A stretch of 55,522 nt of DNA. It comes from Gnetum montanum. Taxonomy: Eukaryota; Streptophyta; Gnetopsida; Gnetales; Gnetaceae. The notes under the pieces are model-generated. The model did not search any database, was not told the origin of the DNA, and worked only from the letters and a program-made list of their open reading frames with translations. This document shows positions 33,268 to 44,820 of this stretch, piece by piece. Location of the stretch: assembly GCA_015680685.1 (NCBI GenBank), contig MNCI01038361.1, forward strand, positions 154,346 to 209,867. The letters are read 5' to 3'. A program made the translations under genes and the position numbers. Positions within the stretch are counted from its first letter, which is position 1. Each line of letters begins with the position of its first letter.

Positions 33268-35176
33268 ATGACACCCAAACAAAAATGTCCACAGGAAGGA
33301 TATCCCTCACAACCATAGGAGAAGCAACCTAGAGCTAAAAGGGGCCAGCAAGAACAAGGCCAAGAACAACAAGAGGCAACCCATGCAATAGGACCTCTTC
33401 ATGAGGAGCTTGAAGTGGAATCTATTTGATAGATTCTAGAAGAAGAAGTGCTTATAGAACAATCTCAATGAGGAGAAGTTCTTGGACCTATGCCAAGGCT
33501 TGAGGTCACTCTAACTTAAGCCTACCTAGACATCATCAAGTCCTAAGAGATTCAAAAATTAGTTCTTCAAGAGATAAAATTTTGGCCATTTTTGGAGAAA
33601 TATTTAGAGGATGTCAAGACACAATTGCAACCCTCTCCCATGTGGCCAATCATCACGTCTAGTGGGAAGTGCTACATGGAAGAGACCTATCTCTTCTGGA
33701 ATAGCTAAAGGATAGGGTCCATTATAAAAATCAAGGACATTCAATTGTTCTACTCGGTGAATGCCATCACATAGGTACTAGGGTTGCCAGACATTAGAAC
33801 ATAGTTAACAGAGATATCAAAAAAATATGATCTTTAGGCAAAAAGGGAGTGGATCCAATGATGCTACAAGGTGGATCATAAGGTGTATGGTGCACTCAAA
33901 ATAATGGAGTAGATTTATTTCAAGATTGTAGCCTATCACCTCAATCCAATGGTGAGGCCAAGTAAGGTGACTACTTTCTTTACTTGAGCATGTGCTACTC
34001 TAAGTAGGAAATTTCCCTTAAATCTTTCATAGCTGATTTATTTAGCAATTAAGAAGTATTTCAAGGAGAATAAACGTGGAAGGAATACCATACCCTTTTC
34101 ATGCCTTATCAAAAAACTTTGTAAAAGGGTAGGCATCATTCACTATTCTAATGATACTCTCAGGCATGCTCCCTTGCCCTCATGGAAAGAAATCATGAAA
34201 GATAAAATGCCAACAACCATTCAAAAAGAGGAGCTGCTGCCACCACCACCCACTCAATAAACCACATCGAAGGCCCTTGAAACTCTTGAACATTTATGAA
34301 AAATTCAAGAGAAACTCTTGAGTGAACAAGAGTAGTAAGTAGGAATGAGTGGGGTAGATCCATCTATGTATTGGCCAACAATAAATCACCTTAATGAGGT
34401 GCCTTGGATAGTTAGCCAGATGGAGAGGGGTGGTTCCATTTTCTCTGCCCAAAGAATGTAGCTGCCTTTGAGGTTGGATCCCAATGCTTGAGAGGTGACA
34501 GTGTCATTAGCAACACATCATCTATTCCCAAAAATCTCTAGGAATGCCACCACTTTCTCAGTGAGGTTGGAGGAAGGTGAAGAGGCAATTGTCTTAGTGA
34601 TGCAGCACCAAGGGCAAGAAATAGTGGTAGAAGTGGTACTTGATCATGTAGTTAAAGCACTGAATGCATCCATAGTGTATATACCATACATATCTACACT
34701 TCAAGATGTGCAAATGTCCATAGGCATGGTTAGTAGGAAATTGAACATAGCCCAACATGAACAGCTGCTAGAACAATTGGTAGGAACTACGCAATCAACT
34801 CTAGATATCTTTGATCTTTTGGAGAACCTAGCCAGATGAATGCATGACTACCAAGGGTTGAAGAACATAGTGCAAGCATTCAACATTGAACACAAATAGT
34901 TCATTACTTAATTCATCAATGTCAATGAGTTGTTTTCAATGATCTTGTATCCTTGGGATGTGCCCATTCTAACCCACACTAGGGAAGCTGTGTGGACTGT
35001 GCATGATCCTACAAGTAAGGAGGAGAAAATGAAAGCACTACTGGATGCTTTCCACCTTCCACTTGCAGTTTCAGTAGTAGCAAAACAACCATAGCCACCT
35101 CAACCACCGCTAGTGCATGAAGTCAGTGAAGGTCCCTCAGAGCCTCAAGAACCATCATCACCTAGGATTATTTGAT
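33268..35176 (+). pseudogene. Accessory ORF (env position) of element B
   Basis: A 1.9-kb broken ORF between integrase and the 3' LTR. Starts at ATG 33,268 (MTPKQKCPQEGYPSQP). Gln/Glu-rich start, then WPIITSSGKCYMEETYLFWN near 33,640, IKIKDIQLFYSVNAIT and VLGLPDIRT near 33,730-33,800, IPFSCLIKKLCKRVGIIHYS near 34,090, a helical part 34,495-34,840 open for 114 codons, and a Pro-rich end. The order Y-x-N, I/V-x-F, LGLP then FxxLIxxLC recalls the domain called putative plant transposon protein that sits in extra ORFs of plant Ty3/gypsy elements. No signal peptide or membrane segment is evident, so an envelope role is not supported. Element C carries the same protein. Stops are many. Confidence 0.75.
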
Positions 35177-35425
35177 CTTCTCCAACAAGCTTTACATCAT
35201 TAAGGAACATGTTGTCCAATTTTTGAAGAGCTATGTCATGGTGTTCAATTTTATGTCCTGAACACCACCATTTTTTGTAATGTGTTGATCCATACACTTG
35301 AGCACTCCATTTTTTGTCAAGTAAATCAAGTTTTTTTTGTTGAAAGAAAAGTTAATCAATAATTCCATACCTTTCAAATTTTGTAAAAGAACTTGAGGAC
35401 AAGTTTTTCTTTAGTCGTGGGGGTA

Positions 35426-36394
35426 TGATGAGTCATCGTTGATTGGTTGTGTTGATGAGGCCTCGTCGATGCAATCGACCTTATCGACAAGGCCTCATCA
35501 ATGAGGCCCCATCGATGCATCTTACTCTGTGTTGACAAGGCCCCATTTATGCATCTTTCCATGCATCGATAAGGCCTCATTGATGCAGTGTCTATCCATT
35601 GTCTATAAATATGCACTTACCAGTTGCATTTATGGGGAGTCCAAATTTCAATAGTAGTGAAGCTTTTGCATTTTTTCCATTTGAAAGTTAGAAGTTTTCC
35701 CCCAAGTGCCCATAGTAGGAATCATTGAGTGTATGGATATGTATTTGAGCATTGTTGTACCTGAGCATGACAGTGTGTGCGGTAATAAAGATGAGCTTTC
35801 TAATAAACCTTCTAGCACTTTGGATAGATTAGCTATTTTATTTATACATTTAATATTTTTAATTTTTTATTAAATGATTTTTATTAGTTATCAAATATTT
35901 TCTAGTTATTATGTTAATGAGACAATTAAGTGAGATAGATTACACACATAAGTACAACTACTTCGAGCATAACACATATTTGCTTGGTAATCCCAATAGC
36001 GTTATTGCTTGGTATGCCCAATAACATAGAGTTTGGTCACCTAGTAATGGATACATGGGTTTAAAATGTGTATAGAAAGTGGGAACAGATACTTATGTTA
36101 GGATTAGTTAAATGATTAGTTAATTAGTAATTTAGATTATTTAATTAAACTCCTTTTATCTACATTTCGAGCATAAAATACAAAATGATAAAAATCGGAT
36201 GCCTTAGTTACACTTAACCATACCAACGTACATCACAAGTGTAATTAGGAGGACAACGATTGACCTTAAGACTAGTTTCACTTCTTAAAGGGCTAATGCA
36301 CTAGAAATGAGAAAGTCCATGGAATTCAACTGGATTGCATGTGAATGCATTGTGATTCGTATGGTTGGGTGTAGGGGTACCTCGCTACTCATCA
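35426..36394 (+). mobile_element. 3' LTR of element B (969 bases)
   Basis: Preceded by GTCGTGGGGGTA. TGATGAGT to ACTCATCA. TATA box CTATAAATATG at 35,603-35,613. Between 35,440 and 35,600 there are about five GACAAGGCCTCATCGATG modules, more than in the 5' LTR, which accounts for the 84-base length difference. Confidence 0.92.
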
Positions 36395-36399
36395 TAAGG

Positions 36400-36870
36400 C
36401 CTTCTAATTATTTTAAAGACTTTGCAATCTTACCACTTTAATTTTATCAACTACTTAATACACCACTTCTAATATCTCATCTCCCAAGCATCCTTGGCAA
36501 TTACAACACCTACAATTTGAGAAAATATAGAGACATCCAAAGTAGATTGGATTGTAAATAAAGTCTTATTATTTTTCTTTCTATTATCTTTCAACCCATG
36601 TTTTAGCATTAGACAACACATTATATAATGCATGATAGACAAGTTCTACAAATCTATACTCAATAATATCCCAGAGATCTTGAGAGCACAACAAGTACAA
36701 CAACAATCCATAAATTTGGCAAAGGAAAATAAAATTTTTATTACTTCATCAACTTTCTATGTTGATGAATTACATCTCTTTGATTTTTATAACTTCTCAT
36801 ATAATGATAACTAACTTTGATAAATAATCAACATTGACTTCAAACAAAAACTCTAAAATAATTAATTAAA
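36400..36870 (-). pseudogene. gag (copia): Copia gag N-terminal part, continuation of 22,700-24,693
   Basis: Minus strand: a stretch reading LKDNRKKNNKTLFTIQSTLD, then VSIFSQIVGVVIAKDAWEM, at about 36,590-36,470. This is the copia gag signature (lysine-rich LKxNRKK, then AxTAKEAW). The frame runs up to the target duplication of element B and resumes at 24,693, so both parts belong to one element interrupted by B. Confidence 0.75.
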
Positions 36871-37959
36871 CTCTAAAATAAAATAGCTAATAAGAAGAAA
36901 TGCCTAAACTTTAACTTTCACAAATTTATTCCTTTGTGTTTTTTTTTTACATGCATGAATTGTTAGCACTATTTCAATTTTTTTTAATATTTTGTGAAAA
37001 TGTATGCTTTAAAATATTTTTATTCAAGATTTTTATTCAAAGATATAGAAGCTACATTAGATTTCTTAATTTGACAAGAGTATAAGCTAATAATGAAATG
37101 TTAGCTTAGTGGTAAAAATTTTGGCTTAGAAAATTATTCACATGTTAGGCTATATGTTAGGTAAGATGCTATACATTAAAATTTTAGGCAAAATCTCTAT
37201 TCTAAAAATTAGATTTATTATTCTTTAAATAATATAATAGGATTGATCATGATTATTAAGGTTATTCAAACTTAGTCTTCTCATGTAAATTTTATAAAGT
37301 ATTTTAGAAATCTTAATTATTATTTTTAAGCATTATAATAGGCTTATTAATTCATAATTAGTAAGGTAAGGTTATCAAAACCTACAAAGGGTAGTTTCTA
37401 CTATGTATTGCATTAATCAAAGCATTTAGTTGAAGCACATTAATAGTGAGTTCTTAAAAGAAATTCCCTTTAAATAAAATTTAATGGTCAACATTGCGAC
37501 TAAATGTGACATGGAATTTTAAGGTTGCTAAGATTTTAATAAAGAAAAAATGTCAAGAAGCTAGTAAATATTTTAAATACTTTTGTAAATAAACAGCTTG
37601 ATTAGATTCATGAAATAGTAAGGAAATTCTTTGGGTTTCATTCCTTTGTATAAATATCATTGTGTTAAATAATTTTAGGAGTGCAAAACTTCAAGTACCT
37701 AGGGTTGTAGTTAATATTTTAATTTTAAGGAAATGGAAAGAAAATAAAAATTCTTTGGTTTCATCCCTTATGTAAATACCCTTATATTAAATTTTTTTAT
37801 GATAGGGCATGGATTGTCAATTGTTACTTTAAGTTCATGCAAGATTGTATCAAACTTTGTGAATACAAATTGTTGGTTCTTTTATTTTTCTTTCAAATTT
37901 TCTTTTATACATTATTATGTAATTTTTGCATCCTATTACAAATATTTAAGTTTTTATAA
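36871..37959. other. AT-rich region with no recognised gene
   Basis: About 1.1 kb, strongly AT-rich. It probably includes the upstream part of the copia element (leader or LTR) but I see no LTR end, repeat or coding signature that proves it. Confidence 0.3.
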
Positions 37960-38752
37960 ACAGCCTCAACTTCTTCTATGGCAACAACTTTGCCCTTACC
38001 TCTTTGGTAGGCATGCTCAACTTCTTTTCATCTCTTGCATTCATGATCTATTTTGTTCTCTGGAAGCTTTAGCAATCTTCATACTAGTTTGAAACTTTTT
38101 ATCCAAAGAGTTCCATAATTTATCAACCTTTGTTGAAATGTCAAAAATAGATTTTTGAATAGGCAAGGTTTTCATATTCACTAATTCATCAAGTGGTGAT
38201 TCCTCCTTATCACAAAATCAAACCACTCTTTTCTAGATGGAAGGATCCCTATTATACTCTTCTGAACTTTCTCTCTTTTGTAATTCACCTTCTTCTTTTG
38301 CTACTTGCTCTATAAGCCTTTAGATTTGATGAGCTCTTCATTTAGATAGTCTCCCTTGGGCATAAAACCCAAGAGTTCTTCTAGTTTCTACTCTAAGCCC
38401 ATCTATGATATGATGGAATTGTTCCCTTTGAGAATAACCATAGCCAACGTATCGATGTAAGAGTGAATAGTATCTACCCATGGTGGCATCCAAGGGTTTG
38501 TGTGTTCCTTTTTTCTAGCCTTGGATTTTCCATCTCAAGTTAGACACTCTAGAGTATATCTAGTATTTATCATTAAATAGCTCTAACATTGTACTCCATT
38601 GGCGAATGGATTCTAGCTCTAGGGATTGGTACCAGCTTTCAGCTTCCTTGATGAGTGTCCTAGGAAATAGATTGAGTTTCATCCAATCATTTTCAATGTT
38701 CTGTAAGGCACAAGAATTATGGAAAGCTTGTAGGTGTGTCTGCAAATTAGAG
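37960..38752 (-). pseudogene. gag: Gag fragment N4 (B-like family)
   Basis: Minus-strand match to element B gag 26,640-27,400. The part at 38,745-38,560 is open: MQTHLQAFHNSCALQNIEND, KLNLFPRTLIKEAESWYQSL, STMLELFNDKY. It ends abruptly at 38,752 inside the gag core, where the N1 tail begins, so it is a truncated copy. It overlaps N3 in gag coordinates and therefore is a different insertion. Confidence 0.8.
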
Positions 38753-39595
38753 CTAACCTAGGGCACAATGAATCTTGAGTGTAGGGCATGATTAATGTGT
38801 CATTAACTCGTTGCTCCAAAATCAAGACCAAGTCCATTCCTCTGATCAGTAACATCGCATTGTTTCATCCCATGATGGACAACCATAAGAGTACCATGAT
38901 AACAAGGCATACAATCACTTGGAATTTTTTTCAAGATAGGAGTGATTTAGAATTTCTTTGCAGCATATGTTTTTTCTTGGCTACTTTGGAAAACTCTCTC
39001 TCTCTTTTCTTTTCTTTTCTTTTTTGATGCGTAATCTAGAGAAGTTGCCTACTTTCATGCATGGATACATGTCTTTCCAATGGGATCCCCCAGAATAGCA
39101 CTGGATTTCTTTATTGAGTGTCTTTATTACTCTTACTCCCATTTTTCATTAGATCTACAAGGTTTTTAGTACAATTAGGTTGCATGATAACTCCTACAAA
39201 TGTCACCAAAGAGAATCCACAAGTCCCCTTGATGTCACACCCTAGCCATTCTCTTAGTTCATCATTTTTCACTCTGAGCATAATGAGCACAAAATTACTT
39301 TTAAGTTTTCATGATGACAAGAATATCATTGTACCCAGAGTAAAACCTCTTATTAATAGAATGGTTGGGTGGATGTGGTGGGCTCGCTATCCAAATAATT
39401 AGTTACCCAAAACTTGATAGCATAGAACAACACCTCAACCAATGAGTCACATGAGTGTTTTATTCATAGATGAGATTACTCATAAAAAGATAAAACAAAT
39501 AATAAATAAAAGAAATAAAACAACTAATTGAAAGGTGAAAAAGTGAAAAACAAAAATTGTAAAATTAAAGAAAAGAGAAAAACATTTATTAATTC
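38753..39595 (-). repeat. Conserved non-coding tail of N1
   Basis: Counterpart of 18,737-19,545 in N2, including the TTTTCTTTTCTTTTCTTTT run at 39,003-39,023 and the GTGTTTTATTCATAG segment near 39,450. Directly follows gag on the minus strand. Confidence 0.7.
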
Positions 39596-41596
39596 TATTT
39601 GTTAGAATGGGGGATATCCCCCATAATTAAACTTTTGATCATAGCTAGAATTAATAAATGGAAGGTTAGGATCCATGCATGTTGGAAATATTGGAACCTA
39701 GCCATATCCAACCCATTGGGTGTCTTTTGATGTGGTGCTTGGAATGTGCCCAAATTGGGGTTCACATACTTGATTAATGTTGACATAGTGGGAAACTTAT
39801 AAGATGTGGTTAATTGATAAGGAGTTGAACCACTATGGAACCCATGACCATAAGATGGTATGCAAGGATTGGTATGTCTCCCTACGTGGATATATTCATT
39901 GGGCCCCATAGTTGTTGGAGTTTTGATCGATGGCCCTGATAAGGTAACACAAGGCATTGGATTCAAGGAGAAGGATGCACCATAGTGTTGAACTTGTGCT
40001 AAGTGGAAGGATGCAATGATCTTGGAATTATACGGTCCCTTCCTATGGTCATGTCTAAAGAAAGGATTCTTTCAGTGTTTTGAAGGATTCCCACTATAGT
40101 TGATAGTAGCAGTGCAAGTGACGTTTTTGGGTTGGTGCTATGGTGCAAAACCCTTTGGAGCAACTGGTGGTGATGTAGAAGGAGGTGAAGGATGAGAATA
40201 TTGATGGTGAGGAGAGGTGTGAGGAACATGAGGTGGTGATCTTGTTGGAAAGGACATAGGTTGATAGTACTAAGGAGAATAATAACAATGTGGTGAGACA
40301 TAAGATGTTGACCTGATTGGGGAAATAGGATGTGAAACCTGATAAGCACTTGGGTTTGGATGATATGAAGGGTATGACTAGTTTGAGGATGGCCTCCCCC
40401 ACCTGGGATCTTTGCCACTATGATTGAGCATAGTATTTTTGTATGAACTCTGGATGTATCATTCTTTCCTAATGATCATGTAAATGTGATAAGATTGGAT
40501 ATTGATCTTTGGGATGATTGTATAAGCAAATGTTACATTGATATGTATGATTAGCAATTGAGTTCTTATTCTCTTCAACCCTTTTTTCTAATTGTCTAAG
40601 AGTGTTATGTCCTCCTTCCTGGTTCATCATAGTTCTACTTCTCATAGTGTTGGCATATTCTCCACATTTTTCATGTATCCATTCCATCATCTTATTGATC
40701 TTTGCCTCAATTTCATCTAGTGATTGTTGTATTTACAAAGATGATTCCACCTCCTTGGGGTGATTTGATTTCTCCTCTTCATGATTATGAACCTTTGTTA
40801 AATTGAGATTTTGGTCCCATTGATATTTTTCAACATTCTCCCATTTAGCCAATTCTCCTTCTTCTTTTTCTACTCGCTTGATAAGCTCTTGAAATTAGTG
40901 AGTTTGTAGCTTGTATAGTTAACCTAGGGCATACATCCCTAGAGTATCCCTTGCCTCATTACGAAGCCCATCCATGATGTGATACATTAGTATTTCCTCA
41001 GAGAATCCATGGCTTGGATTGTTTTTTAACAATGCATAATATCTTTCTAAGGACATGTCCAAGCGTTCATGTTATGCTTGTTTCCACTCTTGGATTTGTT
41101 TCCTCAAGGCTGACACTCTTGCATAGGTTTGATATCTTTCATTGAAGAGTTCTACCATTGTCGGCCAACGTCAAATTGATTTTGGTTGTAAGGACCTATA
41201 CCATACTTTTGCTTAGCCAATGACTATCATAGGAAAGAGCTTAAGTTTTTTCCATCCATTATCAATATTTTTCCATACACAAGCATCATGGAAGGCTTGT
41301 AAATGATTTTTTGGATCTAAATCATAGCCTCCTGAAAATTTGGGAAAGTTGTTTAAATAAAGCCTAGGTAGATGACTTTCATTGTGATGCCTATGAGATA
41401 TTCGAATAGCCTCTTGTATATACATTAGGCTCCTAGTGACCAGCAGGGGTTCATTATCAGTAGGTAGATTATGGGTATGTAAGTTGGGATGATGTTGTCT
41501 TTTCAGATTGAGTACTCCAAACTTCATCTTCATCATCATATAATTTGTTGGTTCTCCAATGAATTGCCTTACTGGTTTTTGCATTATCATAGTCTT
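39596..41596 (-). pseudogene. gag: Gag of element N1
   Basis: Minus-strand gag close to N2. The N-terminal open part 41,590-41,213 starts MIMQKPVRQFIGEPTNYMMM and contains LPRLYLNNFPKFSGGYDLDP and LQAFHDACVWKNIDNGWKKL. Further left: a nucleocapsid-like CNICLYNHPKDQY near 40,530 (last Cys changed to Tyr) and a Pro/His-rich tail. Stops and frameshifts present. No protease, RT or integrase follows; the non-coding tail comes next. Confidence 0.8.
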
Positions 41597-41721
41597 GTAA
41601 GAGAGACATAGTTGTGAATTTGTATGTGAATTATTTGCAATTAGTTCTTTCTAAAAGATATATCATGAATATTTTGTTACATCAATCTTGAATGATGTAA
41701 CTAATCTAATAACTAGCACCA

Positions 41722-41739
41722 TCCTTGGCAATGACGCCA
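41722..41739 (-). other. Primer-binding site of N1 (tRNA-Asp type)
   Basis: Minus strand TGGCGTCATTGCCAAGGA, two bases after the LTR end; matches the tRNA-Asp complement with four transitions. Confidence 0.8.
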
Positions 41740-41740
41740 A

Positions 41741-42673
41741 TGATAAGTGGTGAGGTACCCCTACACTCAACCATATGAATATGAGCATTCATTCATGATT
41801 TGGTCAAACACCGCAGATGGGCTAGTTGTGGTATCTAGATAGTTACTCACTGATCGTAGTTCATTGTCTTCCCACCTAGACTGGTATTTGCTTTGTCATG
41901 TATGGTTTAGTTCAGAGTAAGGTGTATGATGTGTTTCCTATCACTATGCTACTCCTAGGGACAATGGAAAATAACTTTATTTTAAGCTAAGAGGGAAAGG
42001 GTGAAGAGAGTCTAAGCTAGCCTAAGTGCGATGAGCATCCATCCCTTAATCATCTGTACACATCTTCGACCTTGTGTACTACTGTTGAGATTACCAAGCG
42101 CATGTCCTAGGTACACTACTGGGATACCAAGTAGTCACACTTAAATGCTCATGATTAATCCATAATCATTTCACATTTACAGATATGGATAGGAAATGAG
42201 GGTAGAGAAATATTAATTAAGAAAGAAATAAATAATAGTAAAAACTAAGTGAATGCTACAATGATGAAGTAATCTCAATATTTATTTCCAGTCATGTACA
42301 TGTCCAAGTATGTCACACTCAAATAAAGGTTTTGTACAATTACAATCATCACAATGCGAGCATGCACTAAGAAAAGGGTTGAGAGGAAAAACTAACAAAA
42401 TGATCCTACTCTAACACTAACTTATGTGCTCAATTGTGTATTTATAGGCTCACATAGGAACCACGATCTCGCATATCTGATATTGCTAGCCAGGCCGCAA
42501 TATCGTGTACTTGATATTGAGGGTTTGATATTGGGACTCATCAGATATTAGGGGTTCAATAATAAGGGTCTAATAATAGGGGGCTGATATTAGCACCTAG
42601 TTAACAAGGGTCCAATATCATCACTTGGTTAACAAGGGTCTGATATCAGCACCTAAAAAACCATAATTCATCA
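41741..42673 (-). mobile_element. 5' LTR of element N1 (933 bases)
   Basis: On the minus strand begins TGATGAAT (42,673) and ends ACTTATCA (41,741). TATA-like CTATAAATAC near 42,450. Its U3 (42,467-42,670) is built of GATATTAGCACC / AACAAGGGTCTGATATCA repeats instead of the GACAAGGCCTCATC modules of B. U5 aligns to N2, N3, B and C. Confidence 0.85.
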
Positions 42674-42679
42674 CTAAGC

Positions 42680-44665
42680 CACTCGATTGATGAATCAGTT
42701 GTAGATTGAAGGCCTTGGTAGCATTACATTTCTACAACTAGGCTGGATGTTCATTCTGCATGGATGGAGTAGGTGGTAGCTATGTTGAGGGTAGAGGAAC
42801 AAGAGGAGGATAAGGATAGCATGTGGTATCTCTCTTGGAAGGTGAAGAATGAGTTCTATAGTATTTAGGAGGGTAGTAGTTATGTTGGAAAGGAGAACAT
42901 AATTGGAAGAGTCACATGGAAATACAGGTTATTGAATGTAATACCCATATGGATTTGGTTATCTGTAAGGGTATTGCTGCCTTGGAAATGGTAGTGCCCA
43001 TGACTATGAGTGTTTTCACTCTTGATACTACTCATATAGTTGTGGTGGAGTTTCACTTGGATAATATTATTGTTGCTAATGGAAGTGCCTAGGATTTCCT
43101 TGAGGATAATGCAATCTTCTAGGTGTTTGTCTTTTTGCTAGTTGTGGATTCAAAGCATACGTCCTAGACTCTTATAAGTGTGACATGATGGGGAAACATC
43201 CCTTAGGATGTTGATATTGGCAGATTTCACACCCATCATCATCATCTGATTCAGTTTTCACAACTTCCTCTACCATAGAAATATTTCTCTTACTCCTTTG
43301 ATTGGCACATTTAGCTTTCCTTCACCTTCTATGATCACGATCAATACCTTATTCTTTGGATTCTTTAGCAATTTTTAGAACAGCTTGAAATCTACTATTG
43401 ATAGAGTCCCACAACTGATCTACCTTAGCCAAAATTTCAAAGGTAAATCTTTGAATTGGCAAGGTTTTCCATTTCACCACCTCATCAAGCAATGATTTCT
43501 CTTCACTATCACAAAATTGGACCTTCCTCTTGCAAATGGAAGGATCTCAATTATATTCTTTTACACTTTCATGTTTCCTCAACTCTCTTTCCTCTTTTTC
43601 TACTTACTCAATTAGATGGGCTCCTAACTTCAAAAATCACCCTTGGGCATAAACTCTAAGAGTTCTCCTCATTTTTGATCAAAACCCATCTATGATGTGG
43701 CAAAGTTGTTCCTGTTGAGAGTAACCATGGCAAGGGAATTGATGTAATAATGAATAATATCTAACCATGGTATCATCCAATGACTCATGTGTTCCTTGCT
43801 TCAATCCTTGGATTTGAACAATTCATAGCCATGATCCTGGTACTTATGATGTTCTCTACTAACCCCTTGTTCATGGAGACAAACCTATCCTGAATGCTTA
43901 CACCCTGGGTCTTGACTTGCTTGATAGTTCCTATGATCATTTCAATCCCATTAATCACCTCCATCACAATCACACCCCCTATGATTGTGTTTAGAGCTAG
44001 AAGAGGAAGAAGAAGATGATGAAGTTGAAGAGGAAGAAGGAATAGCATCATCATGATGCCTACCACCCCATCTTTGATGGTCATGGCCATGATCATGTTG
44101 CTTGCTTGCATCCTTGCCATGACTCTCCTCCTTGAATTCCCATTTTTCATGGGATCCATTCTTGCTAGAACTAGGATTATGTATCATGGACTACAAGTTT
44201 TGGTTTTGACCTCCTTCACTAAAGTCAAAGAGAGGAGCATCTCAATATGGAAAACCCCTATAGAAGGGTTCTTCACCATATTTTTGGTATGTTAAGAATA
44301 GAGAATCACTAGACAACTTCCCCTTTACACACTTGTAAAACTACTCTAGCTATCGATCCCTTAAACATTGTGCACCAGTGGCATGATAATCCCTAGTCTC
44401 ACTATCCTACACAACATATTCAATATAAAGCCCTTGGATTTCCAACCGCATTAGAGTTTGTTGGAGCATCATAGGAATGGATCAATCAAGTGATAACATA
44501 ATGTGAAATTTTTGTCCTCCATTTGATGGTGTAGGATGAAGGTGAAATGGGATACATACTCATTAGGATGAGCATATACCACTCTGTATTATTGGGACAT
44601 CTACTGATTTGGTTTGTCGGACTTGGATGGAGAATCACTCCTATGATAAGAAGACATCTTGTATT
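42680..44665 (-). pseudogene. gag: Gag of element N3
   Basis: Minus-strand gag related to element C. Start MSSYHRSDSPSKSDKP near 44,660, with YRVVYAHPNEYVSHFTFILH near 44,580 matching C. A Ser/His/Asp-rich linker (44,187-43,951), then core remnants near 43,800-43,600 and a segment at 43,450-43,250 matching B gag 27,180-27,350, and the Tyr/Pro/Gln-rich tail near 43,100-42,700. Truncated at 42,673 by the N1 LTR. Heavily broken. Confidence 0.7.
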
Positions 44666-44801
44666 AAAAAATAAGAAATGCAATGTGCTTTATTATAATT
44701 GTTGTAATTATTTTGATATATGATATGAATTTAGGGCATGCTCCAACAATGATAAATAATTTTTCACTAAGTCCTAGATAGCGCACATAACAAACTAAAG
44801 G

Positions 44802-44819
44802 TCCATGGCAATGGTGCCA
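44802..44819 (-). other. Primer-binding site of N3 (tRNA-Asp type)
   Basis: Minus strand TGGCACCATTGCCATGGA, one base after the LTR end at 44,821. Confidence 0.8.
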
Positions 44820-44820
44820 A

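Larger units (their letters stand above)
24694..36394 (+). mobile_element. Element B: Athila-like Ty3/gypsy retrotransposon, complete structure with TSD
   Basis: LTRs at 24,694-25,578 and 35,426-36,394, both beginning TGATGAGT and ending ACTCATCA. Target site duplication TAAGG at 24,689-24,693 and 36,395-36,399. Primer site at 25,580 and polypurine tract before 35,426. Internal order: gag, PR, RT, RH, IN, spacer with promoter-like module, accessory ORF. It is inserted in the gag region of a minus-strand copia element. All genes are broken. Confidence 0.92.

Noticed and set aside
33268-35176. Retroviral envelope gene in element B
   Set aside because: Position fits env, but no signal peptide, fusion peptide or membrane segment is visible; it looks more like a plant transposon-associated protein.
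38757-39595. Tail of N1 as a 3' LTR paired with 41,741-42,673
   Set aside because: The two segments do not align; the ends do not match the LTR termini. A near-match of flanking bases (CTTAG/GTTAG) is not enough.
37960-42673. N1 as an insertion splitting one element into N3 and N4
   Set aside because: N3 near 42,680 is late gag while N4 begins in early gag and overlaps what N3 already contains, so they are different copies.
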